Position numbers and translations under genes: made by a program
In this document: positions 40,976 to 54,372 of the stretch, piece after piece
How positions within the stretch are numbered: the first letter of the stretch is position 1
Layout: every line of letters starts with the position of its first letter
Source: Tigriopus japonicus
Lineage: Eukaryota; Arthropoda; Copepoda; Harpacticoida; Harpacticidae
DNA: 64,000 nt
Assembly: GCA_010645155.1 (NCBI GenBank)
Contig: JAAGOF010000204.1
Span: 596,415-660,414, forward strand
Direction of reading: 5' to 3'
The notes under the pieces: model-generated
The model's database searches: none
Told to the model about the DNA's origin: nothing
What the model saw: only the letters and a program-made list of their open reading frames with translations

Positions 40976-41987
40976 CACTCGACAATCTACTTGTATATGA
41001 CGTTTAAGCCGGTCCCAGAAAGGATGCTTCTCGCGGCCCTTTTGGTCTCATTATCGTGTTCGACCCGATAAAAACAAATCGTCGTTGTCTTTAATGGATT
41101 AAGGATCCTCATCGGATGGATGGATGAATGATTTGGCTCGTTGAGATGTTCTCCGACATGTTTGGAGATAGAATATCCAGAGCTGGATCGGGTGGACTTA
41201 TGAGAGTTCGAGGAGAACAAGAAAGAGGACGAGGAGGAGTGAGTTTTGATGAGTTCACCGCCAAAGACGATCACAACTAATCCTGTCATGTCCTCCATTT
41301 CTCCTCGGTCTCGAAATCTACGCCAACGACGTACGTACGTAGTCCGTATTGTTCAAGCTCTTGAGAAGCACTTGCCGTTGGTTGGAACTCTCGGATTCTG
41401 GAAGTAGAAGGAAGATGACGAACCATCCTCATCTACTAGTGCCTTAGACTTGTCTCTGGGGCTCAGTTTACGCCGAATTAGGCATATCCCTTGTTATTAC
41501 CATCATGATCTTCATCATGGTGCTGGTGATGATCATCATATGCTTGTTTAAGGTCCGGTCTCTGAAAAAAGCTGTGGGCGCAGTCTTATGGTCAAAAAAC
41601 ACGAGGGAAATCATGCAGCTTAATAATAACTAGAAGATGATTTATCTCGTTGGACCATGTTGCCTATGTACACTCTTGGAGATGCTTGTAAACGCAATCA
41701 TGAAGCATCTAAATTTGCTGTCGTCTTTTTTCATCATTATTCTCCTTCTTCTTCATCCTCGTCTCCTCTGGTACAAAATCATTAAAACGAACCTGGTGGC
41801 ACATTACAGGGGATGTTAAAATCCAATCTTAATCAATTGCTGGTAGCCATGGCTGGCGGCTATTTCTGTTCAAGTGAAACCTTCATGTGGAAAAGAAGCC
41901 ATGTGATTAGGAAGGACCCCGGAGTGGATCGGTTGGTTGCTTGGATGGTTGGATGGTTGGTTGGTAGCTCGACTAGCTGAGCTCTTT

Positions 41988-42016
41988 GGTCGGTCGGTCG
42001 GTCGGTCGATCGGTCG
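41988..42016. repeat. (GGTC)n microsatellite
   Basis: About seven GGTC units with one GATC variant. Confidence 0.85.
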
Positions 42017-45000
42017 TCACTCTTCAGTCAGTCTTCACGCCTAAGCTTGAACTACTGTACTACTTCTGGTGCAATGCCCACTGCTGCTCTCTCTTTCTTC
42101 GTCCCAAGTCGTCGTCGTCGTCTATTCTTGGTCCCTTCATATAAAAAATCTTGATCGTCATCTTAGATGCATTAATAAAAGAGGACAGATCATTAAAGAA
42201 AGGAACGAGGAGACAAGCACTAGCAAAACTCGCACTACTAGAATTCCAACATAAAAGGCGATCTCATATTCAAGAAAGGTACTTACCCATATCAAGCCAG
42301 TTTTCAAATGACTTTGCATAGATTAGTGGGACATAATTAGAATAAGTTGATGTAGTGGCACAATTGCAAATTTGGAATTTGGCAGTGTGTGGATTCGCTT
42401 AAAAGCAGGCTGTTCGTTCCATTGGGTCCAGAGGCAAAATTTTCAATTTTTTATTCTTTACAAGTCTCATCTCTCCATCCGAGTCCAAAGTAACACGGTA
42501 GGTGCTTGCAAGTTGGCTGATTGTGCGAGATAACCGGTCAATGGACAACTCCAATTCTGGATACTTTTCCCTTGATTATTACCCCAAGATCCATTCCGAG
42601 ATGAAGTCACGTTTGTACACATAAATCCGTCAATCATGCATGATTCCGTTTGTGCTGGTCATGAAGGTCCCAGAGAAAGCAATAAAATGCGCCAAATAAT
42701 GGCGATGAATTTTGCCCAATTAAGTGGCACAATGACGTCGACGACCCCGGTAGAAATTGTGGCCAGTTTGTGTCTGACATTAGTTCCTCTAATATCTCTC
42801 CTGGTATGGCTTCGTTATAAAGAACTGCCGTCGCACCCAAATGACTTTTTCTCTGGGCGACAATTTTTCTCACCATTGGAGTTATGCCACTCACCAGCAA
42901 AAGCCATGTAGGCAACCAAGCAACCAACCAACCCAAGGATAGCAGCAGCCAAAAAGGCGGCAGCAATAGGGAAGTGCTATGTCATTGGACTTAACAAGGT
43001 TGTCCAATCTTGCGTTATTGCATGCACCTAGCATGTAGTTATGTAGTATTCGTAGCACTGAGGTGTTGTAGGACATGTTGGATAGGAGAGAAGGCATCGT
43101 CGGTCCCACCATCTACTAACAACCATCGACCAAGAACTACGGGTTTACAACCAGGTTCGTAAAACGAACCAAGTTCTAAAATATATGAAGCACCTCAAGA
43201 GTGACAACTTCAAACATTTTCAGCCCAATTGACCGCGTTCGAGTCAAGTTTTTTTTAAACAACACTTCTCATCGTTATCTTGTAACTGGGTTCAATCTGG
43301 GAAACCATCGAGCGGACCCCACTTCGACATGTTTTGCTAGTAAGGGCTAACATATCGACCATTTTGAAATCAAATTAGTAAACGAGTCCTTTTTTACTAA
43401 GCAAAAACGTTTCTCAATCTTATGACATATGTAAAAAGCGTATTAAGAATTTGTTCAAATTGTTGCACATCGAATATGCATTATGATTCACTTCAGTGCA
43501 AAGATGAAGTTTTTAGTCATTTCGACATTCTTTCCCCACAAACTGTCCCAAAAATTGCCTTGTTCATTCGAATTCAAATACTCATTTACATGCACATTAC
43601 ATAAACCTCATTAACCATACCTTTGTGGGGATTGAAGAAGTAAAACATGTCTAGTAATTCGGTTTAATTGCCAATGAGTAACTGCAGCAATTACTTAACA
43701 TTTGAGTCGGGGATCAATAGAGGAGCCTTTCAATCTTACTCGTTGTTTGCTCCAAGTTTTAGCAAACACAGAAGCACAAAAAGTGTTCGATTTCGGATGT
43801 TCATTTTCAAATCCTTCGACCCAAAAATTGACCAAAACCTACATTTATCGCGGTTAAAACAAGTAATTTCAAGTCCAATATGATCCCAAGAGACCCGAGT
43901 AATGATCCATGTCTCGTCACAACTCTCAAAAGGCAGGTTTTTTTCCTTTTCTTAAAGCTTTGCTTGACCGCGTGGATCAAATTTAGAGACGACCCTCCCA
44001 TCTTATTCTCTTGTTCCTGGCTTTGCAAGGAATCTGGCTTGATCGCACCAGCTTATTTGATGTTGTCGTAGGTTGGGAAGGCAGGCCAAGATCCAAAATC
44101 GTCTTTCATTGTCATGTAAAGCAGGCAAATTCTTGATGGACAACAGTTGAAGAGGGGCAAACACGTGTGTGAGATAGCCTAGTAGAGCCATCTGTACGTT
44201 TCGTCCTCCGACTATGGCCCAATTAAGTGTCAAAAGTCAAATAGGGATCGAACAAATTACCCCCCGACTCATTATGGTCTGCTTTGGGGTCGACAGAATT
44301 ACATGATTGTTTCATTTGAAACGTTGGCGTGGTCTGGTTTCAAGTTCCCAGGATCTCTTCAATTTGCTTGCCGTCCAATAATTCAATACAACATATGGCT
44401 AGTAACAAGCTTAATAAACATGTCAAAGGAAAACGCCGAGCTTAAAAAAGGGCAAGCCAGGCTTAGAACAAACTTTCCAAGTGTTACGTTCCAGACATTC
44501 CAATTTCAGGCCTGATGAGTCAGATGGATACAAGTAGTCGGACCGAACGTGAAATATTGACCTCTTGTTTCTAAGTACAAGCTGCTTTTTGCTCCCAGAC
44601 TTTCACCATACCAATACAAAGTTTTGCGATCTTTCATTCAAGTGCCATCTCAAGCTTGTCAAGCGCACTTCTTAGCATCTATTTTTTGTGTGTTCTAGTG
44701 ACACGGAGATGAAACCTTCCTTTCGAATACGTTCGTCTTCCTCTCAATTTCTTTGCCCGGGGTAATTTGATGTTTGCCTCATGATGACCCTTTGAGCTCT
44801 CGAACGCGGTTTGAACGATTTTCTTGGACAGCTTCCTTCTCTACCTTTTTTCGAGTTTCAAGGAATCTCATTGTTCGCTTTGAAAAAAAAGGTCCTAGTA
44901 GCATTAAAATGGCAACAATTCTCTCGGGGTTGAAAGTGAGTCTGGCTGGCATCGAGTTAGAAAAGGACTCGTTTCCCGTTCATTGGTTCGGTCATTGGAG

Positions 45001-45050
45001 TTGGCTGAGCAACCATCTAGCCAGTCAACCACGGTGTTAGCTAACTGTTA

Positions 45051-45079
45051 GTGAGTGAGTGAGTGAGTGAGTGAGTGAG
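45051..45079. repeat. (GTGA)n microsatellite
   Basis: About seven uninterrupted GTGA units. Confidence 0.9.
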
Positions 45080-47934
45080 GATCGCTGAATTCATTACTTT
45101 TAAAGAAAGATCTATAAATCAAGTTTGGAGCTTTTACAGTTTCGCCTCCAGCTTTGGAAGTGGCCCTTAAATTCTGGTATTTTGTCCCCTTGAATGGCTC
45201 GGCGTCCAGGTGTCCATCCGTTCTCGAACAGTAGGTGGCGCCTTAAAGTCAAATGAAGTGACATTTTCTTGACACTTACACACGAAGCGAAGAGGCGCAT
45301 TAGCAAGGGCAAAAAATGTGCCCTGAATTCAGATCAAATACGGCGACAATGACGACCCAGAGAACGAGAACAACGACGAGGAGAAGCCAGAAGTAGTGTA
45401 AGGACTAAATGGGATTGGAAGTCCCTTCAAAGATTCATGACATTGAACTCGATGATTAATTTCAAATCGGGTCAATCCAACAATTTAAAGCCTGAAACCG
45501 AAGGGTCACAAAATTCCGGAAAGAAATAGAACGATAATCTGAAAGACATGAAAAAATAAAGAGGGCTCCTCATTTGGTTCTTGACTATGTGTTTTGTTCC
45601 CCAAAAGACACAGATTTGTTCAAAGCACATCAGCTCTTGAGACTATACCCCAAAAATCCTGAACACTTAAGATCTGATCCTATCCGTACCTTACATTAGT
45701 ATTGGACCGTGTCTTGAGTCTTTTTGGGTCGTTATTTCCTTTGCTTTTCCCCGTGATCAAGACCTCGGCCGCCATTTTTCTCCATGAGGGTGTTCCTAAG
45801 CCGTCAAGAGGATTATGAACGAGAGGTTGATGATCTTCAACTAGTACACATTGGTCCGACTGACTGCTATGTTCTACTACCGTGAGCTGAAAGATTTGTA
45901 CCTAGACACTATGGGTTCGACCACCCAAGTCTCCTAGATTAGATAGATTCTCTGTGATGCACTGCGATGCAGTCTACTCCCTCTCCACACACACACACAT
46001 CTACCACTGAAGTTCGGAGCCCTGAAGAGCGCATATGATCTCTCAAGGTTATTACTTCTCATCATTTGTCAAAACATTCCTTTGGCAATGCTCACTATCG
46101 GTTCATTCTTTTCCACGGTGTACGTATCAAGTGATAGTTTAACTAAACATTAAATGGACTGTTCAAAATAAAAAGATGTATCTTTTGGAGAAGGTTGGGA
46201 TCGAGCCAATAACATCAAGAAATTTACGTTTTGATTGTGATTTGATTCATAAAAAGTTCTCAACCATTGACTGAGATTAAGTAGTATGGGATCCAAATTT
46301 GAAAAAAAAATTGACTGCGTTGGGACTTTAATTGTCCAAGTCATTTCTTGAACTTAAGAGTCGACCTTGTAGAGAAAAGAATATAAAGAAGTTATCAATA
46401 GAGTTCAAAATCTTTCCGGTTAATTTGAATTCGAAAATTGACTTCAAATCATCAATATTGCATCTTAAACGACTTGGATTCATTCGTTTTTGAGAATTTC
46501 ATTATCGGTTTCAGCATGTCAAGGAATTTTAATTGCGGCAAAAAGGATTCCAATGAAAGTAATGAATTGATGTAATCTTAAGATACCGCAATAGTTGGCA
46601 ATCTTACGAAATACTGGTGTTTTCAGTGTTGATTTGGTGTGACCTCATGAGACTAGTAAATTCTGATTGCGAAATTTGGCTCAAGCTGAGGTCCTCTATC
46701 ATCTTGATAGCCTGTTTACTAATTCGGGTTATTTGCTGAAGAATACTAATAACTGGCCCGTCCGATTCTTTAATCCGTCTCTTTCACAAACGAAGCAAGC
46801 GAGCGCCCTGATGCTTTGTTACGCTCGGATCATGAAAATCCTGATATTTATGTTTAATATGGACAACGGGATGATGACCCATCTACAATCGTCCTCCTTC
46901 TTCTTCACTCTTATATACTGGTGTGTCGTGGAGAGAGACAGAAAGAGGGACCAATTTTTTGAACAGACCATGTGGCATGATTGCCGCCGCGTGCTAAGCT
47001 CTTGTTCGCATGGACGCAACGAGAAATATGGCGACAGTCCCCATACTAAACCGTAATCAAAATCCCCATTGTCGGGCAAAGGGCACCATTATCTACTCGT
47101 ATTTATGGGGATATCTCTTCTCTGATGTATCCCCACGAAGTTGGGGCCTCTGGGACCATTCCGATACAGGAAAAAAAATCCTTGCATGTCCTGGTTTCGA
47201 TTGTTCAGTGAAGTGTTGGTTCATGAGTGTCAAAATTATTAAGACTGAGAAAAGGTCCATGGGGATTAACAAACTTGGAAGTGACAAAAGGAAAGAAAAA
47301 GAAAAAAAAAACCTTGGTTCTCTTTTTTCTTCCCGATTTTCCCCCCGTGATCTATTTTCCCCGGAAACTTCGATTTTTTGATCGATATCGAGGGAAGGTG
47401 TGGAGAACAAAGGAATCACTAACGATGAAAAGAGAAGAATGGAAAATAAGAAAACGAGGAAGAGCGCACAGATGATCGTCCAAAGTCAGTCTGAGCAACT
47501 GAAGACGTTTCTCAAGCCAAGTGGAGTAAGACTATTATTGCGAGAACTTCTTTTTTGGTGGAAACTCTTACAGCAATTGTGACAGAAGAAGGACAATCAC
47601 TTCCAAGGCCCACTTGGCACAGATTCAATTTGCGATATTTTCATCTCCAATCTCATCCACATATTCATCCACTCCATCCAAAGCTATATTTTCCCTCCAA
47701 GATCCTGCCACTAAATGTGAGGAGGTCTGGACAGCTCATGAATATTTAGCCCTTCTTATATGCTCATCAGTGAATTCTTATTGACAGTATTGTACTGCTT
47801 CCAAGCCCCACGCACGATGGTTCCCTCGGTGGTTGTGGTGGATGGAAAAGAAACCTAGTGGGCGGTCGTGGGAGCAAATACCAACCATGACGACCTCCAT
47901 CATATATATCCATACCGTATGTACGTATAATACC

Positions 47935-47980
47935 AGTGAGTGAGTGAGCGTGTGTGTGTGTGAGTGAGTGAGTGAGTGAG
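47935..47980. repeat. Compound GTGA/GT microsatellite
   Basis: GTGA units flank a short GT run (gtgtgtgtgtg) in the middle. Confidence 0.85.
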
Positions 47981-50900
47981 TCCAAAATGAGTGGTGGTTG
48001 GACGGTACCAATCCATCCATCTCGTTCAGTGGGTGAATCCGGGTTGTGCAAACAGTCCTCGCCCAATCTCATCTGTGGATAGAGCCCTACCGATCACTTT
48101 GAATGTCCAAGTTCGCTTCTTCGTAGTTGGTTTTCTCGAGATATCCTCCATCGGCCTATGTAGCTTGGTACATGTATGTACGTACGAACTCGTATGTACA
48201 GACTTGGGAGTGGAGCTAGTTATCGGAGGTTAGATCACCCATCCATCATGTATATTCTGGCGTTTTAGCTCGAGAATTGATGGACTCGGGGAAAATCTCG
48301 GAACGCCAACGTAGAAATATATCGTATTTGCATGCCAGGAATGCTCGAGAAGCCCATCCACGAGTGCATCTACGTATGCAAGATATACCATTTAAGAAAA
48401 ACTAATTAATGTACTAAATAAGCCCCCCTATACTTCAACCAACCAGATCTCTACTCGAGGCGCATTGGTTGGCACAAAAGGAATGCTAATGAGGTTGAGG
48501 AGATTCAATCACCTCTCTCCATCTCCAGTGCCCGAAAGCATGATGTTGACGAAAGTCTCTTTTTTATGTCTGTAAATACACGATCGCTAAACCAACTTAT
48601 GACCTTCACAATATGTGTAGCTTCTTTTTAGGTCGCCAATAGGACTCATCATGCAACAGGAAACCACAATTGAAGGGCGGAGCTCTTGGACGACGGATAT
48701 TATGAGACACTGAATTTAACATGCATACGTAGGAACGAACCAAAGAACGAACTGGCCTGGCAATCATTGACTGCTGTCTGTCTGTCCCTCAATCCTATAT
48801 CCTACTAGTACACAAGCCAGAGAGACAGAGGTTACAGTTCCCCTCAGATCCTGCTACCGATAAACTACGATAATAGCGACTTACTGACAACTGCCAGCTT
48901 GTCATTGGAAGTTCCATTCAAGCCCAGGACCAACCAAATAAGACAGACAAGCCAGAGGTCGTCACGAATTTAAAGCCAATGTTTTATGAAACTACCTTCC
49001 AATCCGAGTTTTCAGTTGATTTCGTCTTTCGTCGGGCGCACGGTGATTGGGAAAATTGATTTTGAGAGAAAATTTTCGAGCCCCACTAAAGAGGCTTCTT
49101 TTCATAAAAGGGGGTTCTAATGAATACAGTTGTTCGTTTCATCTTGAAAGAACGAAGAAATGTACGGAGTAGAGTTGCCCGGTAGAATGTTGTTCACGAG
49201 GCCATTTCAACCAGATACGAAAGGAGGCGGGGTCGACTGTCTAGTGTTGGAAGTGCAAAAGTAAAGAACATGAGAAAAAGAAGACGAAGGAGAAGGCGAA
49301 GAAGAAAGGGAGAGAACCAAAGACGAGGAGGAGGCTAGGGGGCTGGGATGCATGGCAGCAGCCCATTTTATATGTCAAAGACCATCGCGTAGTAGTATGA
49401 AGAAACGAACGAACGTACTTGGTCCGTTTTGGATGGGTTCTTCTCGTACATTCATGCCAACACAAAACTCTCCCATGAAGCATATATGCGAACACCACTG
49501 GCATCACTCGCACCACCATCCTTCTCATCATTACTTACCAATGGGTGCACTAAAGCAGTTTCCCCAACACATTGCGGGTCCCTCCATAAATACTGGAAGA
49601 CGAAGAAGACGAAGAAGAAGAGTCCTCCTGGTGAACCCACTCACGAACCGCATATGAAAATGGTGCTTCCTTATGTCGCTGGTACGAAGTTCAACCATCT
49701 CAAGACTCCAGAGCTCGAAGAAATAGGAGAAGGAAGGAGGAGGAGGAGGAGGAGAAATGGTTGCGCCAAAGAAACGACGAGATTCCAAAACCGCCCATTT
49801 TCAAGTCAGATTCAATTTTGAAGAATTCCGAAGCCAGAAGCCCAACCAAGAAGTACGGACCTTCACCAGCAAGCACCGCCATCACCATCATCAAGCGGAT
49901 TCAGACAGCACCACGACCAAGCCAAAAGTAGAAGAACGAGATTGAACGATAACGTTTCGCTTCTCCCTCACCACATTCAGGATCGTTAGACCGTCCACTT
50001 GATTGGAAAGGAGTATATATCAGCTCCCGTGAGGCTCTAAGTGTCCACAAATTAATTATGATGATAGAGCCCAGTAGCCACTAGTATAGATAGAACCTAT
50101 AGAAGGTGGAGGCGATCATAATGAACATTTTCCCAGACCACTTGAATCTTGATCAAATTCAATTATCTATGCTCATATGTCCGGTCGAAGTGTACACTAT
50201 GTAGTAAATGTCGTTTCGTGGTTCTATCTGATATCTAGTAGTTCTATATACAACTTAGGAATGAGTGGTTTTCCAGAGGTAGGAACACCGTGACAAGGCA
50301 AGAAACCAAGTCAATTATTCCCCTGAGTTCTCTCACTCTCGTCGACGTCGTTGCCAGATGAAATGTTTGTATAACCACTGCAATCTGTCTGGACTAACAT
50401 GCAATTATCCAACCTCCAGATAATTGAAACAATTACCTCCTTGGGAATCACTCACTCACCACGCTACTGCGTACATTGGAACGTACCACTCGCCTCTACC
50501 TTCCTTTACTGAACCTTTTTGCCTTTTCCCTTGGCCACTTGGCCAAACTCTCAAGGTAAGTCGAGAAGACTTCAAGGAGTCAGAGCTCATTCGAACTTCT
50601 AACCCAACTCAAGCCTCATGATTGGTACCATTTTAAATGTAAGCAGAAGTCCTGTCCAAGGAAGAGGAGGGTCGGGTCCAATTATGGGACAAATGAAGTT
50701 AGAAAGAGTAATGAGGGAAATGGCCTTACGGACTCATCCGACACGACACATGTTGCATGCGCTTTAACTCAAAGACCTCATTATCTCACACCAAGTTTTT
50801 GCATGAATTTGGTACCAGGGTTAGATCTTGTTTAAAGTGAGTTTCAGGACCAGAAAAGTAGATAAACGATTTTGGCACGAATAATTCATTCGTACATTTC

Positions 50901-53900
50901 TACATTAATGGTAGACAATGAGAGAACTTATGTTATGAACTGAACAAATCAATATGGACTTTCATGCATTGCATTTTCAATCGTATAACTCCGAGACTGT
51001 TTTCCTGAATGCTTGTGTGTAAGTTAGCTCATAATTGAATCCCTGAGAAATGCAAGCTATGGTGTGTATGGATTAGTTTCGGATACGACTACATTTTTGT
51101 TCGAATCCACCCATACGAGTCGAAGCACTGTAGGTAGACGAGTGAATTCCGATTGCTTGGCCATTGAAGCTACGATGGAAGCATGTTGCTTCGGGAAAGA
51201 TGGAGACGACTTGGAATCCGTCGGTATTTAGCCATAATGACAGAGCTCTTTAGCTCTCCTCGTAGCGATAGCGGGCAGTGTAGCGCAGGATTTCCAACTA
51301 CAACCCCAACAACAACAACGCTGTATGGACTGTGGCCTGTCTCTTCTCTTCTCGGCTCAGATCTCCGTCGGCCAATTCAATATTGCAGGGAGAAATGATT
51401 TTTCATTCTATTGAAGAGGATCCAGCCACTGGCTTTCAAGCCCGCCTCATTCCCTGTCGTCTGGATCAAGCTCTGTACCTACTTACGTACCTACGTATAT
51501 AGCTGCAATCTCATCGACGAACGGACCTGCTCCTCCTCATCACCATCACCATCATCATCAATAAGGCAAACTTCGACCAAGACCTCTCCGAAAGTGGGAA
51601 GCTTCATAGACATATCCCCGCCAAGAAAATATATAGGGCACTTAGTTATGGTTATATTGAACACATAAAGAATGGATGATAGCACTGATTGATATTTTTT
51701 GAAAATCACAAATTGTTTTGTAAATAAAATGATCATTTAAAGCTTCTCTATTTATCGCTTATGAGAACCCTATTTGAAATCGGAAGTCGCCACTTTTTGA
51801 GCCGAATTAGCTTGCATTACTAATGGAAAAAAATGACCTTGAGTTGACGTGGTGTCATTTTATCAATCATATAAGTTAAAAAACTGCTTTGATGGCCTTA
51901 CTTGGTCGGATGCTTATCTGAGTTCTGTGAAAAACATCTCTTTCCATAATTGTTGAAACATTTAGACACCTAAACAGGACAGTGCTACGGAGTATTGGAC
52001 TTGAATCAAGGATTTGTTTACCTTTTGGTACCTCTTTTGAATTAATTCACCAATAGTTTCTTACTAAAGGGACCCCTCTTAAGTAATTTGATCAATTTTG
52101 TTCATCAATGATTAGTCTTCTTTAAATTTAGTTTGAATACTGATACCATTTCTTGAAATTAAGAATAGATTCAGAATCATGTGGGCAGATAAGTCTTAAA
52201 ATCACTGAGTTCCGTTTTAGTATCAAATGTTGAGATAACTACTTTGTCATCATGCCATGTTCATTATTGATAAAAAATATTTTCTTCATTGAGAAACTTT
52301 TTGCTATTCATAGAATTTCATCAACAAGATGAGATCACTTTTGGGTGAAACGTGGAATATGTTTTTGTGGAATTGCTCCACTTTCACAATGAATGAATTC
52401 GTTCACTCTTCAGTACTGCTGAAAACATTCACTTTTCATTACTTAGCTTTTCTATTAATAACACTTATATTTTTTGCCTTCTCAAAATGTAGCTTGTCCA
52501 CTCTCAGTACGTACCTACATACATGTAACGTTAGCTATTTGATCTGTCACAAAGTACACATTGCTTTGTTATAAATCTTTGAAAAGGCGGAGGAATGAAA
52601 ACGAGAACGCTAATCAAAACAACCCTGATGCTATTCAATTCAGATATTGAAAGCACATGTCTCCACTAATCCGCTCATGCTGTGAACTCAGACAGAGTGA
52701 ACATCGTGAAAGCATTCGTCGAATATCTGTTTGGTTAATGAGAATCAAACCAATGGCGATTGTGCCTCCAAGGCCACCCTCACTCAATCATGGGTCAAAT
52801 TGCGTGAGGGTGGGCACACAGGTTCACTGATTGAGGTTGTCGTCACTCTGAAATTCGAGACAAGAAATGGCCCAAGACGAGATGGGAATGGCCGTAGGTT
52901 TTGCCATGGGCGACCCAAAGTGTCTGGCTCGGATTGGCGTTGTTGTGTGTCGGGCTCTATTGAGAAAAGGGAAGAACAACGCCAAAATGTCGAATTCCTG
53001 ACTGCCATGAAACAAAGGCAAGACAAAACAATTTAGCCAGCACGAAAATTGGTTAAAGAGCCCGCAAAAAATTCCACGTTCAGAGCCGCACAACCTCGGT
53101 GGCTTGAGGGGCTTCAATAGGTTAAGAAGAGCATCAAAATGGTGCTTAAGAGAATCGTGAAAATCGTTATTGATGGCAAAGATATTTGCCATGAAAAGGA
53201 TTTTATTCTTAGAATTGTTTGTGTTTTATCAATTACATTTTATCAAAAGTAGCATCTTAATACGAAACCTCAAATACCGATTGGCGATTTCTCCTCTTAA
53301 AAAGAAGCAAGCCAATGGGTGCATCGATTGCTTTTTTAATTTGCTATTTCGTTTGAGAAGAGGGATGTAAAAATGGTTGAAGACTACTTTATATTGACAA
53401 GTTATCAAATGAATGAAATAAAACAGATCACAAAATTCGAAACGATTAACATGTTTGCATGTTTAACATGTAGCTTCTAGTTCAAATGATGTCATGATAA
53501 ATCAGAAAATACATTTTTTTGCCCTGCTATTGACAGGAAAATACGGTACTTAAGATTGCATGTAAAACAAATGAAAGAAATTACATCATTACCGCTGTGT
53601 TTTAAAAAGTTCAGTTTGATTTTTTTAACAGGCCCGTTGAGACTGACAGGTGGTAAAATTTCGAGTAATTTGGGCACTTTATTTGTTAGGGATGTTTGGC
53701 TTGTAACTCCGTTTTCAGTACATTTTCATATTTGTTACCCTCGCTCCGTTTGAAGAGAAGTGATTTGTGGCCAATTGGTTGGTTTCTGAGATAATCTTCT
53801 TTGCTTGACGAAAAACAGTGTTTTTCACCTTTCGTGACTTCTCAGGCATTTACTTGATTTCAACCCAAAGACATTCAGAACGCATAATCTTTTGGAAAGA

Positions 53901-54179
53901 AAATGAGTCAACTTTTGAGGCAGTTACATGATTAAGTCGGCAGAGGCTGCTACAAGACAAAGTTAGTCGGTCTCAAATTACTGAATAGGAGCGCGCCATC
54001 TAGAGGCCAATTGGGCCCTCCACTCGGGGTGAACTACACATGACCTAACTTAAAGTCGTGTTAAGATATTTCTCAAACTGTATTACCACTAAATGAAACA
54101 ATCCATACGATCGTTTATAAGCTCACATTTTGAATAGAGCGTGCACTCCCGCCTCATTCCATTGAACTTTTATAGAGGT

Positions 54180-54372
54180 CGCTGTTCCATCCAAACATTG
54201 TTGACATTTTCCCTTCGATCGTCAAAGAACGCCAAACTAACTAACTCCATACATCGCAAAACTACAATAACCTTCAACGGTAAGAATAATTTGACACTTC
54301 TGTTGATATTCCACTAGTTATCTCATCTCGTATTTTTTCATAAATTATTGCAGTTCCAAGATTGTGATCTGA
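54180..54372 (+). promoter_or_regulatory. PDPR 5' UTR with a 74-bp leader intron
   Basis: A donor (aacg|gtaaga) at 54280 and an acceptor (attattgcag) ending at 54353 define a probable 74-bp intron in the leader, leaving 19 bases before the ATG. The spliced leader from about 54180 contains no upstream ATG, so 54373 would be the first start codon. The transcription start itself is not located; the left boundary given here is approximate. Confidence 0.55.

Larger units (their letters stand above)
38983..54179. other. Gene-free stretch between SoxB1 and PDPR
   Basis: No coding gene is supported. Open frames are short and lack domains; the longest are about 130 codons at 49429-49821, 129 at 46667-47056 and 123 at 47010-47381. 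The region contains the repeated pair at 39.96 and 40.86 kb, several tetranucleotide arrays, and AT-rich sequence from about 51.7 to 53.8 kb. Confidence 0.45.

Noticed and set aside
42634..42966. Minus-strand frame with a hydrophobic N-terminus resembling a signal peptide
   Set aside because: It starts at TTG, has no homology, and the hydrophobic stretch comes from GGTTG-type simple sequence.
46150..46260. Minus-strand tRNA-like B box (ggctcgatccc)
   Set aside because: No A box or pairing acceptor stem could be found at the right distance.
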